A stretch of DNA of 47,497 bases from Deltaproteobacteria bacterium (GTDB taxonomy: Bacteria; Bdellovibrionota; Bdellovibrionia; Bdellovibrionales; Bdellovibrionaceae). The translations under genes were made by a program, and so were the position numbers. Below, one piece after another: positions 6,919 through 16,103 of the stretch (positions are counted from its first letter, which is position 1; each line of letters starts with the position of its first letter). Below the pieces are notes generated by a model. It had not been told where the DNA came from. It saw only the letters and a program-made list of their open reading frames with translations, and ran no database searches. The DNA lies in the NCBI GenBank assembly GCA_017302835.1, contig JAFLCC010000021.1, positions 1 to 47,497 of the forward strand, read 5' to 3'.

Positions 6919-6954
6919 GGAGCAAAAGCCAACAATATCATGGGCTTAAGCTCC
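6919..6954 (-). terminator. Hairpin downstream of tmRNA, possible terminator
   Basis: Going down the minus strand from the tmRNA CCA end, GGAGC-TT-AAGCC pairs with GGCTT-TT-GCTCC around a 12-base loop. It is followed by a small GGGG/CCCC hairpin (6907-6918). There is no U-run, so termination or 3' processing is only a guess. Confidence 0.4.
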
Positions 6955-6971
6955 AAATTTGGTGTCAAAAA

Positions 6972-7324
6972 TGGTGGAGGCGGGGGGAATTGAACCCCCG
7001 TCCGCAGGTGATCCACGATAAGGCGCTTCATACTTAGTCTATGTTTTAATTATGATGACTTCGCTTCCATAGACAAAATCACTGCCATCATTCCACCAGC
7101 ATTTTTAAGTTGGTGCCCTGGAGAAAACAACACTCAACCGATATGGCATTAATTACAGCCAGTTAACTCAACACCATCGATTAAGTTAGTGACCGTGGCA
7201 GCACTAAGCTGCCATTGCTACGTTTTCGTTAGCAATTAAAAGTTTGCACCTTTTTATCGAGGTCCCTGTGCGCCCCGGTATGCTCCTCATGCTTCAGCGC
7301 CCACGTCGAAGCCGTGTCGCCCCC
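6972..7324 (-). ncRNA. ssrA: Transfer-messenger RNA (tmRNA)
   Basis: The gene rescues stalled ribosomes and tags their peptides for proteolysis. The 5' end reads GGGGGCGACACGGCTTCGAC and the 3' end reads GGGGGTTCAATTCCCCCCG then CCTCCACCA, giving a 7-bp acceptor stem with one G-U pair, a T arm and an encoded CCA. The tag frame starts at the resume codon GCT (7233-7231) and ends at TAG (7206-7204). It encodes ANENVAMAA, ending in the usual Ala-Ala recognised by ClpXP. The length is 353 nt, a normal one-piece tmRNA. The region downstream of its 3' end is accessory in character, as is common for ssrA, a frequent integration target. Confidence 0.95.
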
Positions 7325-7342
7325 GTTATATTCTTTAATAAT

Positions 7343-7384
7343 GTCATAAAAAACTATGACAGATCCATTCTATCATTAGAATGG
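7343..7384. promoter_or_regulatory. Two palindromes upstream of tmRNA
   Basis: GTCATA/TATGAC (7343-7360) and the perfect 8-bp hairpin CCATTCTA/TAGAATGG (7365-7384) lie 19-60 bases upstream of the mature tmRNA 5' end. A TATTAA sequence at about 7335-7340 (minus strand) could be its -10 box. A matching -35 is weak. The palindromes could be regulator sites or the remains of a preceding transcript end. Confidence 0.4.
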
Positions 7385-7855
7385 AAAAAACAACAGAGAT
7401 TATAAAATAAACCTCTAACAAAAACTAAACCACAATCCTCTATTATCCTTAACCTAAGATCATTCCGTTTCAATTTTTCGTTCTAGTTTAACCTAAGTCA
7501 TTTATTGAGGAAAAGCTGAGCAAGATTGTTTCATTATTTGTTTCATGACATATTTGATTATTTTTATAAAATATCTAGGATAAGTTTAGAGTTGAAATTC
7601 TAATAATTTTTCTAAACTTTGAAAAGAAAAATAAACATTAAAAAAAAATAATTTCTTAGGCAAATGAAAATTACCATTTTTTACCCTAATTTTTAATAAG
7701 TTATCAACCAAACCCACAGAGTTATCCACATACTAGACTAAATTCTTTTCATATTATATATAGAAATTTAAGAACTAAAAACGCAAAGCGTCGTATATTT
7801 TTAATGATCATTCACTAAGTTTTTTAAAAAAACAAGACCCAGATCAGATTTCAAA
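7385..7855. other. AT-rich gene-free stretch
   Basis: I see no supported gene in this stretch. A perfect DnaA-box sequence, TTATCCACA, lies at 7722-7730, with a weaker TTATCAACC at 7702-7710. Without a cluster of boxes or dnaA/dnaN nearby this is not an origin call. Long A and T runs dominate the rest. Confidence 0.5.
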
Positions 7856-8890
7856 TTAGATTTGAGACTCAAAGAAGGACGCTGCTTGCAAAGCTCGTTC
7901 TGCTAAGGATTGAACAGTACTTTCTCCTTCTTCTTTCTTCTTCATCAATTCAAGATTTTTTTTAAAAATGGATAGCTGTTCTTCGCTGATTTTATTGGTA
8001 ACTGGAAATAATTGAATATTTAATTGATAAACTCGTTCGCCTTTTTTTTCTTTTCTTCCCATGGAATTATCTTTATGAATGCTTTTTCTGAGTTGTCTCA
8101 ACTTAAATTTAATATCTTCAAACTCTTCCTTTGTTAGCGACATTGTTAACGTACCAAATTCACGATCTTGGGGAGCGTCCTGATACAAAGACTCCAAGCC
8201 CAGATACATCAGCTGCGTTTGCAATTTTCGGACAAGGGCAACTGGGATTTCCTCTGGAGAATCAATCAAAGTATGTGATTTTTTTATTTCACCCGTAATA
8301 GGATCTTTTTTGATTTCGCCACTCGCTAATAATGAGTTTAAGGACGCTTCGATCTCTGCCTCAGAGGCTTTATTTCTAAGTAATTCCTTCAAGTTCTTGG
8401 TTGTAAAAGAAACACCCTCTTGATCAATCATGGCATATAAAATCCAAGCAACCCAATTGGGAATTTTTTCCCAAGTTTTGCGATCGATCTCACCGCTCTT
8501 TAGTTTTTGTTCAACCCGCACTTCTGAAATTTTTTTTAAATAAATATTTCTTTCGGAGGTATCTTCAGCTTGATTTAACTTTACAAGATAGGAAAACTCC
8601 TCGCTTTGGTCTTTGCTTAATGCCAGCGCCTTGGCAAATTTTCCGATCATGTCTTCAGAAAGATTTCTCTGGCCCTCGATAATCATTTTTAAATAATTTG
8701 GGGACTTAATATTGGCAGCTGCAGAAAAAAGTTGATAGCTATAAGGTCTGAGATCATTCTTACTGAGCTCCTTTTTAGCCTGATAAAACTCGCGTAAATA
8801 CAAACGGTAGTCGAGATAATCTGAAAGATTAGGCAATCCTTGTGAATTCTTTGATTTTTCATCACTTTTCTTAAACTGATCAACTGACAT
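7856..8890 (-). CDS. TIGR02147 family protein
   Basis: The 344-residue protein opens LPNLSDYLDYRLYLREFYQAKK, then NDLRPYSYQLFSAAANIKSPNYLKMIIEGQRNLS and IGKFAKALALSKDQSEEFSYLVKLNQA. This is the recognisable N-terminal half of the TIGR02147 family, a paralogous family known from Fibrobacter and abundant in Bdellovibrio. That half contains an Xre-like helix-turn-helix. The C-terminal half (IPNWVAWILYAMIDQEGVSF..., then MSLTKEEFEDIKFKLRQL) is also typical. The molecular role is not established. I chose the ATG at 8890 (MSVDQF) because AAGGGGTGG lies just upstream; an upstream in-frame start at 8938 adds a hydrophobic segment unlike the family. The gene follows a secreted lipoprotein on the same strand. 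Confidence 0.85.
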   Translation of the reverse strand: MSVDQFKKSDEKSKNSQGLPNLSDYLDYRLYLREFYQAKKELSKNDLRPYSYQLFSAAANIKSPNYLKMIIEGQRNLSEDMIGKFAKALALSKDQSEEFSYLVKLNQAEDTSERNIYLKKISEVRVEQKLKSGEIDRKTWEKIPNWVAWILYAMIDQEGVSFTTKNLKELLRNKASEAEIEASLNSLLASGEIKKDPITGEIKKSHTLIDSPEEIPVALVRKLQTQLMYLGLESLYQDAPQDREFGTLTMSLTKEEFEDIKFKLRQLRKSIHKDNSMGRKEKKGERVYQLNIQLFPVTNKISEEQLSIFKKNLELMKKKEEGESTVQSLAERALQAASFFESQI

Positions 8891-9082
8891 AACCACCCCT
8901 TTGTAACTAAGTACACAGAAGTAAAAAAATAAAATCAATTCATTTTTTACTTTTGTCTGGGCAGAGCACCATGGTCGAATATACTGGTGCCAAAAAGTTC
9001 AGATTTGAACTCAATCCCACTTAGATAAATAAGGAGCAAGGTTGATGCCATTAAAACTGGACTGCAATCCTCTATTCCTATT

Positions 9083-10429
9083 TTATTCCAAACTTGAAGG
9101 GAAACTCGTAGGAATTGATATACGACTAAATATAAGCAAAATCTTGTTAGATATTTTAGATTTCTTGGATTCAGTTTTAATTTCAACAGTCACATGTCCC
9201 ATGCTGTTGTTTTCAATCACCGTGGCTGATTTAAATAAATCCATAAAACTTGCATTTCCACGAGACCCTTGTGTCGAGCGGTGCACGTTAAGATCACTCT
9301 CATCAAGATTTTTTTCAACATTGTTTTGAGCTGCCGTTAAATCTCGTTTGAGCATCAATTCTGATTTCAATGAAATTATTTGATTATCTTGGCCCTTGAT
9401 GATCGCAGTAAATCCTGCCCTTCCATTAACAATTTCAAATGAATTAAAATAAACTTCCTCAATTCTATTATGTCTATTATGCTTCATTTCCTCTTGAGCT
9501 TCATTACCTCTTTTGCTGTCTCTGTCTGTACTGGAGTTTTTTAAAAATTGAAATAACTCATTATACTCGGCATCCTCCACATTATAATGCCAATACTTTA
9601 TATTAGCGTTCGAATGTCTTAAAATGGCATGGGACTGCGCCCCCTCATTTTTAATTTTAACCACTAAATTCGAGCAATCGTCTGAATATTTATATGAATC
9701 CACACACTGAGCAGTCACAAAGAGGTTCGCCTCGCTCATTTTCATTAATGAATTTTCTTTAAAAGCAGTTTGAAGCCGAATATCACTAATTTCATTCCCT
9801 GTCCTTAAAGTAATATCAATTGTTATCTGCTTCGTTTTGTCGACTAAATAACTCATCTCCATTAACGAGCCAGCAAGTATCTTATTCAGTTGAGCTTGTT
9901 GTGCGGTCACTTTATTTTCTTCCGAAATTAAAAATTTCAAAATCGAATCATTAGAAGCGCCAGAGTAAATGAACCCTAAATCATTTCCCCCACCAGTTAA
10001 GATTGCTGAGCTAGCGGTTATCTTTGAACTATTTGAAGCTACAAACAGATTATCACTGCTGGACGGATCCTTTGAATTAAAAGAGTAATTTGGTGCTGAG
10101 GTTCTCGCTTTTAATTTTTCTGATTCCTTTTGTTCGGCAGAAAGCTTTTTGGTCATTTTCTTGGACGTTCTATTTGATAAATCGAGACTATCTCTTCCTT
10201 GTTTATCTTTAACTTCATTTTTTGGTAAAGGTTTGGTCTCTTTTGCCGTCGAAGGCGGAGCAGAGGGTGGCAATTGAGGAGTAGGTGCTGGCTGTTCTGC
10301 TGGTGCTGGTGTTTGCGTCGCGGGAGGCGTTTCAACTTTAGAAGGCTCTTTTTTCACCCCACATGAAGTTACAATTAAAGAAATTCCCATCAAAACTATG
10401 GCTTTCTGCCATTTCAATTGCCATTTCAT
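9083..10429 (-). CDS. Predicted outer-membrane or periplasmic lipoprotein
   Basis: The N terminus (MKWQLKWQKAIVLMGISLIV then TSC) is a lipoprotein signal peptide with lipobox VTSC. A proline-rich linker (about residues 35-65, PATQTPAPAEQPAPTPQ) and a Ser/Thr/Lys-rich stretch follow. The remaining ~330 residues show no family I recognise, but contain QCVDSYKYSDDCSNLVVKI and an alternating-strand character. I chose ATG 10429; ATG 10450 in frame is equally well placed, since both are preceded by TTGGGGG. The C terminus enters a run that reads differently in another minus-strand frame (8947-9186, 79 residues), so a frameshift near 9150 cannot be excluded. It lies upstream of the TIGR02147 gene with no other gene between. 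Confidence 0.75.
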   Translation of the reverse strand: MKWQLKWQKAIVLMGISLIVTSCGVKKEPSKVETPPATQTPAPAEQPAPTPQLPPSAPPSTAKETKPLPKNEVKDKQGRDSLDLSNRTSKKMTKKLSAEQKESEKLKARTSAPNYSFNSKDPSSSDNLFVASNSSKITASSAILTGGGNDLGFIYSGASNDSILKFLISEENKVTAQQAQLNKILAGSLMEMSYLVDKTKQITIDITLRTGNEISDIRLQTAFKENSLMKMSEANLFVTAQCVDSYKYSDDCSNLVVKIKNEGAQSHAILRHSNANIKYWHYNVEDAEYNELFQFLKNSSTDRDSKRGNEAQEEMKHNRHNRIEEVYFNSFEIVNGRAGFTAIIKGQDNQIISLKSELMLKRDLTAAQNNVEKNLDESDLNVHRSTQGSRGNASFMDLFKSATVIENNSMGHVTVEIKTESKKSKISNKILLIFSRISIPTSFPSSLE

Positions 10430-10466
10430 TTTAAGCCCCCAATTTAACATCTTAAACCCCCAAATT

Positions 10467-10508
10467 AATTAGAAAATCTACCGTATAATTAATAATTAGA
10501 AAATCTAC
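10467..10508. promoter_or_regulatory. Pair of 15-bp direct repeats in a divergent intergenic region
   Basis: AATTAGAAAATCTAC occurs at 10467-10481 and again at 10494-10508, a 27-bp period (about 2.6 helical turns). They lie between the lipoprotein (minus) and PAP2 (plus) start sites, so they may be tandem regulator sites. Confidence 0.4.
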
Positions 10509-10635
10509 TTCGTTTTACTTTTCTGCTAACCAAGAAAAACAAACAAGCTATTGAAACAGTTGAAGCAAACAGCACGCCAACTATAAACGCAAAAGAATCG
10601 TTGTCTTTACGGTTAAATAAGTAAAAAATACATTT

Positions 10636-11313
10636 ATGTTTATTTTTAGGTCATGGGAGCTCGAGAAAACTCCATTAAAAAAAATTTATTCTTATTCAGC
10701 GATTTTAAGCGTGGTCACTATCTTTGCGGGTCTATTTTCTATCTCTTATTTAGATCAAAAAATTACCTATCTCTTCAGAGAAGATGATTGGAAATGGCTG
10801 TTTGCTCGAGAAATCACCAATGTTGGTTTGTTTTCAAATTACTTTATTGCCGCATTGACAGTTCTTGCAATTTGTTTTTACTTGATCAAATTAAAACGAG
10901 TCACTCACCCCAAAATTCATTCTGTTTATCGTAAATCTCAAGTTATGATTTATTCTTTACTTTTCTCAGGATTGTGTCTCCAATTTTTTAAATTTTTGTT
11001 TGGACGTCAACGACCCAAAATATCTCCTGATTTTGATCCCCATGCTTTTTATCCGTTTAATACCCATTGGAATTTTCATTCTTTGCCCTCTGGACATACC
11101 CAAGTGTTATTTTGCGTGGCCACTTTTTTTTCCTATTACTATCCTCAAAAAAAATATTTATTCTATTCCTTGGCTACAGCTCTTAGCTTCACCCGCGTGA
11201 TGACTCGCGATCATTTTTTTGCCGATGTTCTTATCGGCGCACTCGTTGGACATCTTACTTGCCTATGGCTATTTTATTTTCTTTCCAAGAAAGAATCTAA
11301 GCTCGTGTTCTGA
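10636..11313 (+). CDS. PAP2-family membrane phosphatase
   Basis: The 225-residue protein has all three parts of the PAP2 acid phosphatase signature: KFLFGRQRP (about residues 118-126), SLPSGH (about 150-155) and TRVMTRDHFFADV (about 187-199), with catalytic His in the second and third. Six hydrophobic segments place it in the inner membrane with the active site facing the periplasm. PAP2 enzymes remove phosphate from lipids such as phosphatidic acid, undecaprenyl pyrophosphate or lipid A (LpxE/LpxF). The substrate cannot be told here. The ATG at 10636 lacks a clear ribosome site. It converges with the metalloprotease gene, 27 bases away. Confidence 0.88.
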   Translation: MFIFRSWELEKTPLKKIYSYSAILSVVTIFAGLFSISYLDQKITYLFREDDWKWLFAREITNVGLFSNYFIAALTVLAICFYLIKLKRVTHPKIHSVYRKSQVMIYSLLFSGLCLQFFKFLFGRQRPKISPDFDPHAFYPFNTHWNFHSLPSGHTQVLFCVATFFSYYYPQKKYLFYSLATALSFTRVMTRDHFFADVLIGALVGHLTCLWLFYFLSKKESKLVF

Positions 11314-11340
11314 AAGTCGTTTCAAACACGCATTAAAAAC

Positions 11341-12099
11341 CTACAAATCTAAAAAGCCCGTTAAACCTTGACTTTTTTTTAGTTGCATTGAGATTTCTTT
11401 GTATTGTGGACAGAATTTTTCGACTAAGTTCCAAAAACTGTCAGAATGATTTAAATGTTTCAAATGAGCAAGCTCGTGGATCAATACATAGTCAATAATT
11501 TCATCTGAAAATAGGATTAATCTCCAGTTCAAATTGATAATTTTATTTGTTGAACAACTACCCCATCTGCTCTTTTGCTCTCGAAATTTTATTTGGGAAG
11601 GGTATAGCTCCATTTGTTGAGATAAATAATTAACTCTTTCAGTTAGAAAACGAATAGATTCCCTTCTGTAGAAAACCCTTAGAGTATGAATTTGATTTTC
11701 GTATTCTAATTTTTTGCTCAGAGCATGCCATTCCTTTAAAGGAACGTGTAAGAGCATAGTTCTATGAGCATTCATTTCTGGCAAAGAAACAAAATATTTT
11801 TTTCCTGGCGTGATGACAACCCTTAAAACATAATCTACGCCTCGAAAAGGAAAAACTTCATCTTCTCGAATTCTTTTTTCAGGATACTGACTTTCAATTT
11901 CTTTGATTCTTTTTATGTTTTTTTCAATCCAACCTATTTTGCTTTTCAAAAAACTCAAGATAAAATAATGAGACGTCTTTAATCCCGTTCTTACGATAAT
12001 AGGCCTCTTAGGAGCCATAAAGACCGTTACTGATCGGCGCTTTGATTTTCTTTCAATTTGAAATTCATAATTTTCAAAACGGACGATTTCTGACGACAT
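11341..12099 (-). CDS. YgjP-like zinc metalloprotease (DUF45/SprT-like)
   Basis: The 252-residue protein carries the extended zinc motif HELAHLKHLNHSDSFW at about residues 190-205 (HELxHxxH plus the NHSxxFW extension of YgjP/DUF45). It also has KFREQKSRWGSCS at about 150-162, the other invariant block of the family. The N-terminal half has the family's beta-rich layout (FQIERKSKRRSVTVFMAPKRPIIVRTG). Family members are presumed soluble metallopeptidases of unknown substrate. The ATG at 12099 lies in a weakly conserved context. No operon partner is visible; it converges with the PAP2 gene and diverges from the kinase at 12380. Confidence 0.9.
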   Translation of the reverse strand: MSSEIVRFENYEFQIERKSKRRSVTVFMAPKRPIIVRTGLKTSHYFILSFLKSKIGWIEKNIKRIKEIESQYPEKRIREDEVFPFRGVDYVLRVVITPGKKYFVSLPEMNAHRTMLLHVPLKEWHALSKKLEYENQIHTLRVFYRRESIRFLTERVNYLSQQMELYPSQIKFREQKSRWGSCSTNKIINLNWRLILFSDEIIDYVLIHELAHLKHLNHSDSFWNLVEKFCPQYKEISMQLKKSQGLTGFLDL

Positions 12100-12379
12100 A
12101 GATGGATTTTATCCTATTTTTCAGACGACATCAACCGGCACAATGAAAATCAAATTTTATCTAATATCATTAGACTTCACCAGCATCCAACGGTTATCCT
12201 CTTTAAAATCTTGAGAAAAAATGAATTCTTAGGAGAATAAAAAATGAAATGTATGGAAATGCATGGAAATGTCTGGAAAAATTATGAAATGTAAGAAAAA
12301 GAATTTAAAAAATTAAAAAAGAATTTAATAAATTTAAATAAATTTAAAAAAAACTTTTAACTGACGAGTGTGCTTAATC
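12100..12379. repeat. AT-rich spacer with degenerate short tandem repeats
   Basis: No gene is seen. At about 12243-12290 the unit TGGAAATG/TGTATGGAAATG recurs with small changes, followed by runs built of AATTTAAA at 12300-12355. It looks like slippage-generated low-complexity DNA between the divergent YgjP and SrkA-like genes. Confidence 0.5.
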
Positions 12380-13336
12380 ATGACCGATAATTTTTTTAAT
12401 TTAGATCCAGAAAATGTATTACTTGCTAGTGAAAGAGCTGGTTTTGTTCCTACTGGTTTATTTACACAGTTAAATTCCTATGAAAACCGCGTTTTTGATT
12501 TAAAAATGGAATCATCTGAAAATATTATAGCTAAATTTTATCGTCCCCAACGATGGACTTTAGAATCCATTCAGGAAGAACATGCTTTTTTAAATGAGCT
12601 GAATGCTGAAGATATTCCCTGTCTTGAGCCTTTACTTTTAAAAAATGGAAAAACCATCCTCGAACATAATGGTATCTTCGTTTCCTTTTTTCCTAAATTT
12701 CGTGGACGCATGCCTCAAGAGTTTCTCAATGATGACTTAAAAAGAATTGGCCAGCTCATGGCCAGAGTGCACAATGTAGGCGCACGAAAAATAGCATTTC
12801 ATCGTCCAACCCTTGACTCGAGTTATTTTGGTGGTTGGGAAACTTTGGACTTGTTACAAGATAAGGTACTACCAGAGCTAAGGTCTCGGTATATTAAATC
12901 AGCCGAAATTATTTTAGAATTTATTGATTATGAATTTAATCCCGCAGAGTTTATCCGCATTCACGGAGATTGTCATAAAGGAAATGTTTTACAGTTTCAA
13001 GATTTGTTTTACCTTGTTGATTTCGATGATTTTTTAAATGGCCCTGTTATCCAAGACCTATGGATGCTGCTCAGTTTTGACGATACCACTTTGGAAAAAG
13101 AAAAAGATTTGCTTGTTGAAGGTTACGAGCTTTTTCGTGAATTTCCCTTTCACCAATGGGGTTGGGTAGAAGCGCTTCGCGGATTAAGAATCTTGATGTA
13201 TGCAGGCTGGATCGCCAAACGTTGGAGTGACCCTTCTTTTCCAAAAATATTTCCCAATTTTGGCTCCTATTCCTTTTGGGCGGAAGAAACCGAAGCGCTC
13301 GAAAAGATTGCTTGGAATTTAGGAACGGCTCTTTAG
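12380..13336 (+). CDS. srkA: Stress response kinase A (SrkA/YihE-like Ser/Thr kinase)
   Basis: The 318-residue protein matches SrkA along its length. It has LNSYENRVF (nucleotide-binding region), IIAKFYRPQRWT with the catalytic Lys, EEHAFLNEL, then IRIHGDCHKGNVL with the catalytic Asp and Asn, and YLVDFDDFLNGPVIQDLWML with the metal-binding Asp. In E. coli SrkA (YihE) counteracts programmed death and envelope stress and is fused functionally to the Cpx response. Here it is single, with no DsbA next to it. I chose ATG 12380 over a GTG at 12368. The following gene, icd, begins 147 bases downstream. Confidence 0.88.
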   Translation: MTDNFFNLDPENVLLASERAGFVPTGLFTQLNSYENRVFDLKMESSENIIAKFYRPQRWTLESIQEEHAFLNELNAEDIPCLEPLLLKNGKTILEHNGIFVSFFPKFRGRMPQEFLNDDLKRIGQLMARVHNVGARKIAFHRPTLDSSYFGGWETLDLLQDKVLPELRSRYIKSAEIILEFIDYEFNPAEFIRIHGDCHKGNVLQFQDLFYLVDFDDFLNGPVIQDLWMLLSFDDTTLEKEKDLLVEGYELFREFPFHQWGWVEALRGLRILMYAGWIAKRWSDPSFPKIFPNFGSYSFWAEETEALEKIAWNLGTAL

Positions 13337-13482
13337 AGTCTTGCGCAAAAATAACTTGGGCCCTTAGGTTCATGACGCTTTGATCTTGCCTTGTCTTTCT
13401 TTTATTTAACAAAAATACTAAATTTAAACCTGGTTGCTTTCGCAACTTAATCTTAAACCTAGACTTAGTAAAAGGATAACTT

Positions 13483-14712
13483 ATGAAAAAAATTAAAGTG
13501 GCAAATCCCGTTGTAGAGCTCGATGGCGATGAAATGACAAGAATCATTTGGGCTTTCATTAAAAATAAACTGATCACTCCCTACCTTGATATCGATATTA
13601 AATACTTTGACCTGGGAATGGAAAATCGCGATAAAACCAATGATCAAGTAACTATTGACTCTGCCGAAGCCATCAAGAAATACAATGTGGGAATCAAGTG
13701 TGCCACAATTACGCCAGATGAAGAACGAGTTAAAGAATTTAAGCTAAAACAAATGTGGAAGTCTCCTAACGGAACCATTCGAAATATTCTTGATGGTACC
13801 GTTTTTCGTGAGCCTATTATTATGAAAAATGTCCCTCGCCTCGTACCTGGATGGACAAAACCCATCATGATCGGCAGACATGCTTTCGGAGATCAATACC
13901 GGGCTACAGATTTCGTGACCAAAGGAAAAGGGAAACTCACTATCACTTTCGAAGGCGAAAATGGAGAGAAAATTTCTCATGAAGTATTCAACTTCAAAGG
14001 GGATGGCGTTGCCATGGCCATGTATAACACTGACGAGTCTATTAAAGGCTTTGCAAAATCTTGCTTCAACGTCGCTTTAACTAAAAAATGGCCACTTTAT
14101 TTATCAACAAAAAACACGATTCTTAAAAAGTACGATGGTCGCTTCAAAGATATTTTCCAAGAAATCTATGAGAAGGACTTTAAAGCTGCCTTTACCTCTG
14201 CAGGTATTACGTATGAGCATCGTCTTATTGATGACATGGTCGCCAGTTGTTTAAAATGGGAAGGTGGTTTTGTATGGGCCTGCAAAAACTACGATGGGGA
14301 TGTTCAGTCAGATACCGTAGCTCAAGGTTTTGGTTCTCTCGGGTTAATGACATCCGTATTGATCACCCCCGACGGAAAAACCATGGAAGCTGAAGCGGCC
14401 CATGGGACGGTCACCAGGCACTACCGCCTTCATCAGCAAGGAAAACCAACATCCACTAATCCCATTGCCTCCATTTTTGCGTGGACCAGGGGCTTGGCAC
14501 ATCGAGGAAAATTAGACAGCAATCCAGAGCTCATTCGCTTCGCAGAAACCTTAGAGCAAGTTTGTGTTCAAACCGTCGAATCAGGTTTGATGACGAAAGA
14601 CTTAGCTGCTTGCATATACGGCGACAAGATCCCTGCCGACAAGTATTTAAACACGGAACCCTTCTTAGAAGCTATTGATAGAAATCTTTTGAAAGCCTTG
14701 AACCTCAACTAG
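13483..14712 (+). CDS. icd: NADP-dependent isocitrate dehydrogenase (eukaryote-like homodimeric type)
   Basis: The 409-residue protein oxidises isocitrate to 2-oxoglutarate, making NADPH. It carries [18 protein letters not shown] at the N terminus, [17 protein letters not shown], the substrate loop [19 protein letters not shown] (Ser and Arg contacting isocitrate), the metal-binding DDM..C (about residue 250) and [20 protein letters not shown], and the NADP-binding [11 protein letters not shown] (His and Arg contacting the 2'-phosphate). The length and these blocks match the eukaryote-type IDH-II family, distinct from the E. coli Icd type. The ATG follows AAAGGA. A large nested palindrome follows the gene. 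Confidence 0.96.
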   Translation: MKKIKVANPVVELDGDEMTRIIWAFIKNKLITPYLDIDIKYFDLGMENRDKTNDQVTIDSAEAIKKYNVGIKCATITPDEERVKEFKLKQMWKSPNGTIRNILDGTVFREPIIMKNVPRLVPGWTKPIMIGRHAFGDQYRATDFVTKGKGKLTITFEGENGEKISHEVFNFKGDGVAMAMYNTDESIKGFAKSCFNVALTKKWPLYLSTKNTILKKYDGRFKDIFQEIYEKDFKAAFTSAGITYEHRLIDDMVASCLKWEGGFVWACKNYDGDVQSDTVAQGFGSLGLMTSVLITPDGKTMEAEAAHGTVTRHYRLHQQGKPTSTNPIASIFAWTRGLAHRGKLDSNPELIRFAETLEQVCVQTVESGLMTKDLAACIYGDKIPADKYLNTEPFLEAIDRNLLKALNLN

Positions 14713-14716
14713 ATTT

Positions 14717-14776
14717 CTATACCCGATAGGGTATAGTATTATCATTTTATTATGATACTATACCTGATCGGGTATC
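14717..14776. promoter_or_regulatory. Nested palindromes downstream of icd
   Basis: CTATACCCGATAGGGTATAG (14717-14736) is an 8-bp-armed palindrome around GATA, and ATACCTGATCGGGTAT (14760-14775) is a related 16-mer with one mismatch. The two are also inverted copies of each other, so the ~59-bp block can form one long hairpin. There is no U-run on either side. It could be a transcript end. Each arm also looks like an operator of the HipB/Xre type (TATACCC..GGGTATA). Confidence 0.6.
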
Positions 14777-14820
14777 ATTGAATCTATAAGCGAATTTGCC
14801 ATAATCAAGATTTTAGGAGG

Positions 14821-16068
14821 CTAGAAAAAAATGACTGATCTGGAAATTCGTTTTACTTTTCCATCAATAATTCTGGATTTCCCTCCGGTATGAATAGCGA
14901 CCACTTCGCCTCTTTCATTTAAAAGGGGCCCACCGCTATTTCCATGATTTGAGTCAGCAGAGCTAAAAAACATTCTGTCCAACTGCCAATAGTCCATTAA
15001 AGATTCTTGAACTTCAAAAAATGAAGCCTGACTTTTTGGTTCTAGCAAAACTCCAGAAGAAACTTTCAGCCCTTTTCCGTCTGAATTTGGTCCCGGTGAC
15101 CTATCTGCAAAATCGTTGGGATCCTCCACTTGAAAACTCTCTGGATTACATGCCGTGCAAGCTGGATAACCAAACAAGAAAATCCTCTGACCAAACAGAG
15201 GAAGCTTATCGGCAACTTTTAAGGGCTTGCCTATAGGTCTACTAAGAGACAAACCAATATAATCAGAATCTTCAGCAAAAAAAGTGTTTCTAACTCTCGC
15301 CATGTAAGTCATTGGCGGAGCCATGCCAATGGTAGCTTGGTCTAGATAGGGATTCAGCAGTAACTCACCTTCCTTGTTGAAAATAAAAACGGCAATTCGT
15401 TGCTTTTCAGAAAAGATCTTTTTAAATTTACTTAATTTTGATTTTTTTCTAAATTTTACATCACGAAATTTTTCTACAAAACTCATGAAACCATCCACAA
15501 CATGTGCATTCGTCCACAAAGTTGAGCCCTCGCCTGTCAAAAATCCTGTGCTTTTTCGAATGTCAAAGGTGATCAAGCAATTCATTTGGTAAGTAATATC
15601 CTTATTCCCTTCGCAGCTTTCAATTTGTTTGATCAAAACAGTTTTATCATTTTCATCCAGTGAGCCTGTATTCATTGAACTTGTATTTATTGAATTTGCA
15701 TCGATGGAACTTGTTTTCATTTTTCGGATATTGTCTTTAAATTTTGAACCCTGACCATTGGAAACATCCACGACCCGAAGAAGTCGGTCCTCTCCAGCGG
15801 CAAGAACTCGCAATTCGAAAACTGAGGAACCCGCAGCTCTTACAACATCAGGCAATCCCTTGACGTTTAATGGATAAAAGCCTCGAGGGTTATCAAGATT
15901 CAAAGTCAATTGAGAATCAATTGGAAAATCAGCGGGCTTTTTCGTTTCTACTGAGTTTTTCGGTTCTATTGATTCACGTGATCCAGTTACTTGTTTGGAA
16001 GATTTTCCACACCCAACCAGGCACTCTAAAATAAAAAACGCACTTATTGGCAGAATAAAATATTTCAA
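14821..16068 (-). CDS. Trypsin-like serine protease lipoprotein
   Basis: The 415-residue protein starts with a TTG codon (16068) preceded by AGGGGGATCAA. The leader MKYFILPISAFFILECLVG then C is a lipoprotein signal with lipobox LVGC. The trypsin-fold triad is visible: His in TNAHVVDGF (about residue 188), Asp in FFAEDSDYIGLSL (about 270), Ser in SNHGNSGGPLL (about 370). A CTAC pair (ACTACN) suggests a disulfide. Residues 120-145 hold degenerate repeats (SSIDANSINTSSMNTGSLDE) built from a ~24-base unit. Secreted trypsin-like enzymes of this kind are numerous in predatory Bdellovibrio-like bacteria, but no substrate can be given. It converges with icd. Confidence 0.88.
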   Translation of the reverse strand: MKYFILPISAFFILECLVGCGKSSKQVTGSRESIEPKNSVETKKPADFPIDSQLTLNLDNPRGFYPLNVKGLPDVVRAAGSSVFELRVLAAGEDRLLRVVDVSNGQGSKFKDNIRKMKTSSIDANSINTSSMNTGSLDENDKTVLIKQIESCEGNKDITYQMNCLITFDIRKSTGFLTGEGSTLWTNAHVVDGFMSFVEKFRDVKFRKKSKLSKFKKIFSEKQRIAVFIFNKEGELLLNPYLDQATIGMAPPMTYMARVRNTFFAEDSDYIGLSLSRPIGKPLKVADKLPLFGQRIFLFGYPACTACNPESFQVEDPNDFADRSPGPNSDGKGLKVSSGVLLEPKSQASFFEVQESLMDYWQLDRMFFSSADSNHGNSGGPLLNERGEVVAIHTGGKSRIIDGKVKRISRSVIFF

Positions 16069-16103
16069 TTGATCCCCCTGTCATTAAAATGATCCCTAAG
16101 CTA

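Noticed and set aside
1-6971. Integron gene-cassette array
   Set aside because: The genes overlap or lie a few bases apart with no attC-like site between them, and there is no integrase. The layout is that of an operon.
7722-7730. Perfect DnaA box TTATCCACA
   Set aside because: It is a single site without a cluster, AT-rich unwinding repeats or dnaA/dnaN nearby, so no origin is called.
8947-9186. Minus-strand 79-codon frame overlapping the lipoprotein gene's 3' end
   Set aside because: It has no ribosome site and no recognised family. A frameshift at the lipoprotein C terminus is possible, but I cannot show it, so it is only noted in that entry.
10489-10660. Minus-strand frame ending in a hydrophobic helix and basic tail (FIVGVLFASTVSIACLFFLV...)
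   Set aside because: No usable start codon precedes it and it overlaps the PAP2 gene start. It looks like a C-terminal anchor but is not supported as a gene.
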